Shown here: positions 15,607 through 20,566 of the stretch, in pieces
Layout of the letters: every line of letters starts with the position of its first letter
How positions within the stretch are numbered: the stretch's first letter is position 1
NCBI GenBank assembly: GCA_937916125.1
Contig: CALGGE010000083.1
Location: 1 to 20,566, forward strand
From: an uncultured Elusimicrobia bacterium
Lineage (GTDB): Bacteria > Elusimicrobiota > Endomicrobiia > Endomicrobiales > Endomicrobiaceae
Direction: 5' to 3'
DNA length: 20,566 nt
Translations under genes and position numbers: made by a program
Notes under the pieces: model-generated
Databases searched by the model: none
Told to the model about the DNA's origin: nothing
The model's input: only the letters and a program-made list of their open reading frames with translations

Positions 15607-16833
15607 ATGAATATATTATTTTTAACACATTATTATTTGCCGGAGGGAAATGCTGCAGCTTCAAGAGTGTCTGCTCTTGCAGCAAGGTGGGTAAAGCAAG
15701 GTCATAAAGTAACAATTGTTACTTGTGTGCCTAATGCTCCTAAAGGTAAAATTTATGAAGGATATAAAAATAAATATACCAAAGAAAATATTTATGGTGT
15801 AGATGTTGTAAGAATTAAAACTTATATTGCCGCAAATAAAGGAACAGTTCGCAGAATAGCAAGTTATGTTTCTTATATGATAAGTGCAGTTTGGAATTGT
15901 TTGTTTATTAAAAAATCGGATGTTATGATTGCAACAAGCCCGCATTTCTTTTGCGGTTGGGCGGGAGTATTAATACATTGGTTAAGAAGATTTCCTTTTA
16001 TATTAGAAATTCGTGATATTTGGCCTGAATCTATACAAGCTGTAGGTGCAAAAATTCCAAAGCCGGTAATATTTGTGTTGGAAATTATGGAAAAGATTAT
16101 GTATAAGTCGGCAAAACATATTGTAACCGTAGGTGATGGTTATAAAAGCAGGTTAATTGAGAAAGGTGTTGCCGAAAATAAAATTTCTGTAATAATGAAT
16201 GGTGTTGATAGCACAAATTTTTATCCTAAAGAAAAGAATAATAGCTTGTTAGAAGAATTTAATATTAAAAATAAATTTATTATAAGTTATATCGGAACTA
16301 TCGGTATGGCTTGCGGACTTAAAGTTGTTATAAATGCTGCAAAAATTTTAAAAGAAAAAAAATTAGACGATATAAGGTTTTTGTTAGTTGGTGATGGTGC
16401 CATAAAAGACGAATTGGAACAAGAAGTAAAAAAAGAAAATCTTGATAATATTATTTTTACAGGACTTAGACCTAAAAAAGAAATAGTTGATTGGATAAAT
16501 TTAAGTGATGTAAGTTTGGTACATCTTATAAAAACGGATTTATTTAAAACTGTTATGCCTTCAAAAATATTTGAAAGTGCTGCTTGCAAAGTGCCTGTTG
16601 TTATCGGTGTTGACGGTTTTGCAAAGAAATTTGTAGAAACTGCAAATGCAGGAATTTATTTTAAACCTGAAAATGCCTATGAGCTGGTTAATGCTGTTTT
16701 AAAGTTTTATAACAATAGAACTTTAATTAAAGAACTCGGCGAAAATGCATATAACAATATTGCACTAAAATATAACAGAGATAACCAAGCAACAAAATAT
16801 TTGGAAGTAATGAATTCTGTTGTAAGTAAATAA
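15607..16833 (+). CDS. WbuB-like GT4 glycosyltransferase
   Basis: A 408-residue GT-B enzyme of the WbuB-like GT4 group. It starts with the family pattern MNILFLTHYYLPEGNAAASR and SALAARWVKQGHKVTIVT, then GKIYEGYKNKY, the strongly conserved LEIRDIWPES (133-142) and HIVTVGDGYKSRLIEKGV. The donor half has ISYIGTIGMACGLKVVI, LVGDGAIKDEL and the nucleotide-sugar-binding PSKIFESAACKVPVVIGV (318-335). Known WbuB-like enzymes transfer N-acetyl amino sugars such as L-FucNAc in O-antigen assembly; the exact sugar here is not proven. It follows the heparinase-like gene after a repeat-rich 216-base gap, the common order in such loci, and is the last polysaccharide gene in the window. There is no insertion of the coding repeat in it. 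Confidence 0.88.
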   Translation: MNILFLTHYYLPEGNAAASRVSALAARWVKQGHKVTIVTCVPNAPKGKIYEGYKNKYTKENIYGVDVVRIKTYIAANKGTVRRIASYVSYMISAVWNCLFIKKSDVMIATSPHFFCGWAGVLIHWLRRFPFILEIRDIWPESIQAVGAKIPKPVIFVLEIMEKIMYKSAKHIVTVGDGYKSRLIEKGVAENKISVIMNGVDSTNFYPKEKNNSLLEEFNIKNKFIISYIGTIGMACGLKVVINAAKILKEKKLDDIRFLLVGDGAIKDELEQEVKKENLDNIIFTGLRPKKEIVDWINLSDVSLVHLIKTDLFKTVMPSKIFESAACKVPVVIGVDGFAKKFVETANAGIYFKPENAYELVNAVLKFYNNRTLIKELGENAYNNIALKYNRDNQATKYLEVMNSVVSK

Positions 16834-16922
16834 AACTAATACTAAACTTCTCAACGAAAAACCATTGATTGTTAAAGTTTGTAAAAAGTTCCTTACTAAA
16901 ATTTTTAAATAGTAATCATCCC

Positions 16923-16951
16923 TTGAATTTTGATAAAATAAAAAATATTAG
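16923..16951 (+). promoter_or_regulatory. Sigma-70-type promoter for the SIR2 gene
   Basis: TTGAAT (16923-16928) and TATTAG (16946-16951) are separated by exactly 17 bases, in the 137-base gap after the last glycosyltransferase and 19 bases before the SIR2 start. It suggests the defence-type gene is transcribed apart from the polysaccharide operon. AT-rich DNA gives chance matches, so this is moderate. Confidence 0.45.
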
Positions 16952-16960
16952 AAGCAATTT

Positions 16961-16965
16961 AGGAG
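16961..16965 (+). promoter_or_regulatory. Strong ribosome binding site of the SIR2 gene
   Basis: AGGAG, 5 bases before the ATG at 16971, is the best Shine-Dalgarno in the window and fixes the start. Most polysaccharide genes here have none. Confidence 0.75.
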
Positions 16966-16970
16966 AAAAA

Positions 16971-19900
16971 ATGGATGCAAAAAATAAAATAATTTCATAT
17001 TTGGATGAGATTGCACAGCGTTTATGGGCTGGACATGCTAGTATTATGATTGGTGCTGGTTTTAGTAAAAATGCAGACAAAGTTGGAGATAAAGATTTTC
17101 CTGATTGGAAAGAATTAGGGGATGCTTTTTATGATAAATTAAATCCCTATAGCAAAAATAAATCAAATTATTTAAACCCTTTAAAAATGGCAGGAGAAAT
17201 AGAAGCTGCATTTGGAAGAGCTGTACTCGATAAAATAATAAGAGAGCAAATACCGGATACAAATTTTAGTCCCTCAGATTTGCACATAAATTTATTAAAA
17301 TTGCCATGGGTAGATGTTTTTACAACTAACTATGATACATTACTTGAGAGAGCTGCAGAAAAAGTTGTTGATTATAAATACGAAACAATTATAAATAAGG
17401 AAGATTTGGTTTGGTCTTCAAAACCAAGAATAATAAAATTACATGGTAGTTTACCTTCAAAAAGACCTTTTGTCATTACAGAAGAAGATTATAGAAAATA
17501 TCCTCAAGATTGTGCTATTTTTATAAATACTGTACAACAATCTTTAATAGAAAATACATTGTGTTTACTAGGCTTTTCTGGTGATGATCCTAATTTCTTA
17601 AATTGGATTGGTTGGATTAGAGATAATCTTGGACAATCAAATGCTCCTAAAATTTATTTGTTAGGACTATTAAATTTATCTGTTGGTGAAGAACAATTAC
17701 TTCAAAAGAGAAATATAATTCCAATAAATTTAAAATATTTATGCTCTAATAAGGATTGTTCACATAAAATGGCAATTGAAAAATTTGTTGAATATATGAA
17801 TACTAAAAATACATTGCCTAAAAAAATAGAATGGGGAAATTTAAATTATATATCAAGTATTAAAGAAAATGATATTCCAAATTATATTTTAGCTCTTACT
17901 AGTCAACGTAAAAATTATCCAGGTTGGATAGTATTACCATCAAGAAAAAGAGAAATATTATCTTCAAAAGTTTTGAGGGAAGATTTAATTTATAAAATAA
18001 AAACCAATATATTTAAAAAAGAAGAGGACATTCAATATTTATATGAATTTAATTGGTTATTAGAAAAAGCTTTAATCCCTATATTTTCCAATTGGATTGA
18101 ATATTATGAATATGTAATAGAAAAATATAAAAAAGAGTTAATTGAAAAAATTATCAATAATAATCAAATTATTAAACAAGAAACTATAGAATTCTTTTGG
18201 ATTGAATTGAATTTTGCATTACTTAGATTTTATAGAGAAGATGGAATTGATGATAAAAGAATTACAATCTTAAAAGATATTGAAAAATTAAAACTTTATT
18301 TTACGGATGAATTATTATCAAAATATCATTATGAAAAGTGCTTAAAATCTTTATTTGATTTGAATATCCCATTGTTAAAAAAAGAGCTTGATGAATGGAA
18401 TACGAATGTATTGTCGATGCCTTATTGGAGTGTTAGAAAAGCTGGATTGTTAGCTGAAATTGGGTATATAAAACATTCAGAAAATTTAGTAGAAGAAGCT
18501 CTTAATGTTGTTAGAATGAAACTGAATTTTTCAAATAAGAATAGTGAGTATAATTATCTTTCAATGGAAGCTTATATTTTACAACTTTTAAAGTATTTAA
18601 AAGATTCTGACTTAAATCATTTTAAAGAAAATCAAGAATATAAGGAAAACTATTCAAAACGTTGGAAAGAATTGTCTTTATATGAATGTGATCCTTGGAG
18701 AGAATTACAACTTTTTGAAATAGAATTAAAAAATCCTATTCAAGAAAAAGAAGAAATAAAACAAACTTTTGATATAGGAAAAATAACAATAACTACTCAT
18801 GTTGGAAATGATAATGAGTATATAGTAAAAAAGTTTAATTTTTTGCGATATTTTGAAGAAATAGGATTTCCTTTTAAAATTAATAATGTAACTCTAGGAC
18901 AACAAAATATATTAAATGTGATAGAAATCGTGAGTATGTATTCTCCGGTTTGGGCTATGGTAACTCTTATTAGGAGTGGAAATAGTAAATTTGTAGATTC
19001 TATTTTTAATAGAAAAAAATTATCGTTTATACAAAAAAAAGAAATTGATAAAAAAATAATACAATATGTGACTATACTAAATGAGAATTCTTCTAATGTA
19101 AATATGTATGAGCAAAATTTTACAACATCACTTTTTATAATATTACCTGAAATTTTATCTCGTTTATGTGTAAAATCAAGTTATGAAATAAAAATAAAAC
19201 TATTAGATTTTATTAAAAATTATTTAACAAAAAATTTTAAAGTTTTAGATGGTTTTGTAAATTTGTGTAAACGCTTAATTACTTCTTTCTCAAATAAAGA
19301 ACAGTATGAATTGATTCCAGAACTTTTGACTTTTCCTATTTTAGATGAGAAAAATATGAATTTTTTTAATTTTGATATATTTGATTTTATTGCTATAAAT
19401 AAACCTATTTCAAATGTTGATATTGTAATAGAGTCAGATATTGTAGATAAACTTATAAATTTTTTACAAATAAATGATTTTAAGAGAAAAAAAGCAATCA
19501 ATCGCCTATTTAAGTTAATGGAATTAAATTTGTTGACCAAAGAACAAGTTTCTTTGTTTGCAGATAATTTATGGAAAGAAATTGATGAAATTCCAAATGA
19601 ATTTAATAAATTACTTGATTTTGAAGAAAAACACCCGCAAATTTCCAGAGAAGGGGTTACAAATAAGAAAGATATTCCTGAAGGTGCTTTTCAATATGAC
19701 ATTTCAGCATTTGAAATGGGAATTCCTGACAAAGAAGAAAAATCTTTTACGGGTGAATGTTACAAACTCGGTTATATCAAAGGCTTTGAAACTCTAACGG
19801 AAGATGAACAAAAAGAATATAAACAGTTACTTGATAATGCAACAAAATATATTGACAAAGCAAAATCTCTAATAGAAAAAACTGACAAAATTGATGCCGA

Positions 19901-20566
19901 AATTGATAAAAATTTAGCATTAAAAGATATGGCAGCAAATGGTTTGGTCAAAAAAGTAGGTTCGGCAGAATATGAAGATCAAATGTATCAAAAATATACA
20001 CAAGTTAAAAATGAAGCAAACCCGTTTTTACCGCAGATTAAAGAATTTGAACAAAAATATAACGAACTTTTTAGAAAAATTAACAGAACAGATGATGAAA
20101 ATAAATTAATGGAACAATACAGAATTCAAATAAATACTCTTACTGAAGCCGGTAAAAATTGGTCTATATCTGATTTACCTGAAGATAAAAAGTTCCAAGA
20201 TTTTGGACAAGGTTTTAGCGTAACTGATGCATCTGAACAATTTACTTATAACAACGAAAATAAAAATGAAAAATATACGAATACACATTCGGTAGGTGTA
20301 CAATATAATAATGAAAATTTGAATATTCAAGGAAATCTCGAACAGGCTCAAATATATAAACCCGGTGAAGAAACTGAAAATACATTGAATACGAGTTTGT
20401 CCGGTAAATATTCTAAAGGTAATTATTCTATATCTTCAAATACATCATTTAGCACAGATAAATCTTCTTCCGGTTTTAGCCAAACCTTTGGCGCAAATTA
20501 CAAAAAATTTGGAATAGATTATACAAAAACATTCTTGACAACAAAATCAGAAGAAGAAACAACTAC
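16971..20566 (+). CDS. SIR2-domain (defence-associated sirtuin-type) protein, joined in frame to an unrelated tail; no stop in window
   Basis: The frame is open from the ATG to the window end (1198 codons plus two bases). Residues 1-~290 are a SIR2-like NAD-consuming domain: IMIGAGFS (25-32), VFTTNYDTLLE (116-126) with the expected catalytic Asn120, IIKLHGS (154-160) with His158, and LLGFSGDDPNF (199-209). Residues ~290-880 are the long helical sensor-like region of large SIR2 antiphage proteins, with landmarks MPYWSVRKAGLLAEIGYI (483-500), RWKELSLYECDPWRELQLFE (564-583) and FNFLRYFEEIGFPFKI (622-637). Such proteins deplete NAD on phage sensing; the phage trigger here is unknown. The family normally continues for some 300 residues after the LWKEIDE block (867), but sequence of another kind begins near 884. 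It has its own promoter and RBS. The SIR2 call is strong; the full-length product as drawn is doubtful. Confidence 0.82.
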   Translation, partial: MDAKNKIISYLDEIAQRLWAGHASIMIGAGFSKNADKVGDKDFPDWKELGDAFYDKLNPYSKNKSNYLNPLKMAGEIEAAFGRAVLDKIIREQIPDTNFSPSDLHINLLKLPWVDVFTTNYDTLLERAAEKVVDYKYETIINKEDLVWSSKPRIIKLHGSLPSKRPFVITEEDYRKYPQDCAIFINTVQQSLIENTLCLLGFSGDDPNFLNWIGWIRDNLGQSNAPKIYLLGLLNLSVGEEQLLQKRNIIPINLKYLCSNKDCSHKMAIEKFVEYMNTKNTLPKKIEWGNLNYISSIKENDIPNYILALTSQRKNYPGWIVLPSRKREILSSKVLREDLIYKIKTNIFKKEEDIQYLYEFNWLLEKALIPIFSNWIEYYEYVIEKYKKELIEKIINNNQIIKQETIEFFWIELNFALLRFYREDGIDDKRITILKDIEKLKLYFTDELLSKYHYEKCLKSLFDLNIPLLKKELDEWNTNVLSMPYWSVRKAGLLAEIGYIKHSENLVEEALNVVRMKLNFSNKNSEYNYLSMEAYILQLLKYLKDSDLNHFKENQEYKENYSKRWKELSLYECDPWRELQLFEIELKNPIQEKEEIKQTFDIGKITITTHVGNDNEYIVKKFNFLRYFEEIGFPFKINNVTLGQQNILNVIEIVSMYSPVWAMVTLIRSGNSKFVDSIFNRKKLSFIQKKEIDKKIIQYVTILNENSSNVNMYEQNFTTSLFIILPEILSRLCVKSSYEIKIKLLDFIKNYLTKNFKVLDGFVNLCKRLITSFSNKEQYELIPELLTFPILDEKNMNFFNFDIFDFIAINKPISNVDIVIESDIVDKLINFLQINDFKRKKAINRLFKLMELNLLTKEQVSLFADNLWKEIDEIPNEFNKLLDFEEKHPQISREGVTNKKDIPEGAFQYDISAFEMGIPDKEEKSFTGECYKLGYIKGFETLTEDEQKEYKQLLDNATKYIDKAKSLIEKTDKIDAEIDKNLALKDMAANGLVKKVGSAEYEDQMYQKYTQVKNEANPFLPQIKEFEQKYNELFRKINRTDDENKLMEQYRIQINTLTEAGKNWSISDLPEDKKFQDFGQGFSVTDASEQFTYNNENKNEKYTNTHSVGVQYNNENLNIQGNLEQAQIYKPGEETENTLNTSLSGKYSKGNYSISSNTSFSTDKSSSGFSQTFGANYKKFGIDYTKTFLTTKSEEETT
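19620..20566 (+). other. Unrelated C-terminal segment: charged coiled region plus strand repeats (partial)
   Basis: From about residue 884 the SIR2 frame changes character. G+C in sampled lines rises from 10/60 (19441-19500) to 22/60 (19621-19680 and 19741-19800), with codons CCG, ACG, CTC and GGT appearing. First comes a domain with FQYDISAFEMGIPDKEEKSF and TGECYKLGYIKGFETLTEDE, then a Lys/Glu-rich likely coiled coil (TKYIDKAKSLIEKTDKIDAE onward). Last come strand-turn repeats: SVGVQYNNENLNIQGNLEQ, SLSGKYSKGNYSISSNTSF, FGANYKKFGIDYTKTF. These look like surface or outer-membrane-type beta hairpins. I do not recognise the family. It is probably the 3' part of a different gene joined by recombination or by assembly. 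It is cut by the window edge. Confidence 0.6.

Noticed and set aside
1..20566. tRNA, rRNA, transposase or integrase genes
   Set aside because: None recognised on either strand by reading; no att-like direct repeats could be tied to a tRNA.

Overview
This window is a mosaic built around a bacterial surface-polysaccharide (O-antigen/capsule) locus of the Wzx/Wzy type. The DNA is AT-rich throughout, and all genes but the first are on the + strand. The wzx/wzy pair, sugar-nucleotide oxidoreductase and heparinase-like gene point to a bacterium with a polysaccharide coat, probably Gram-negative. Dispersed palindromic and coding repeats point to an uncultivated, possibly host-associated lineage. I cannot assign a phylum from the sequence alone.

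Layout. (1) 6-551, minus: a small secreted protein with copper-amine-oxidase N-terminal-like (stalk) repeats, with Clostridia-like codon use. (2) 561-5078, plus: a 1505-residue ORF whose first ~732 residues are a complete homologue of the eukaryotic SNARE-disassembly ATPase NSF/Sec18 (N, D1 and D2 domains). It is joined in frame to a two-transmembrane-segment KAP-type P-loop NTPase. (3) 5147-8870: a very AT-rich polysaccharide block with an EpsG-type polymerase, a GT32 glycosyltransferase, a Wzx flippase with a frameshifted C-terminus, and a decayed 3' fragment of a DegT-type sugar aminotransferase. (4) 8930-16833: two GT4 glycosyltransferases, a bi-domain oxidoreductase, a heparinase II/III-like protein and a WbuB-like GT4. 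The part from 10.2 to 15.6 kb is peppered with an in-frame coding repeat ('RRLEDWK' type) and two short palindromes. (5) 16923-20566: a large SIR2-domain protein of the antiphage NAD-hydrolase type, with its own promoter and ribosome binding site. Its C-terminal part is replaced at about residue 883 by an unrelated charged and strand-repeat sequence that runs off the window.

How the genes fit together. Genes 5147-16833 form a directional, tightly packed or overlapping cluster that would build, flip and polymerise a repeat-unit glycan, with the heparinase-like protein as a modifying or trimming enzyme. The SIR2 protein is a likely separate immune gene at the cluster's edge. KAP NTPases are also found in defence contexts, so the polysaccharide locus may sit inside a variable island.

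The most striking point is the NSF module. Its motifs match NSF rather than p97/Cdc48, FtsH or archaeal VAT, and the D1 catalytic residues even fall at animal-NSF numbering (K266, E329, R385, R388). Either a bacterium has acquired an NSF and fused it to a membrane NTPase, or the contig is chimeric near 551-561 and 2757. Base composition steps at the second point and codon use differs at the first, so the chimera explanation must be excluded before any biology is claimed. A third suspicious join lies near 19620.
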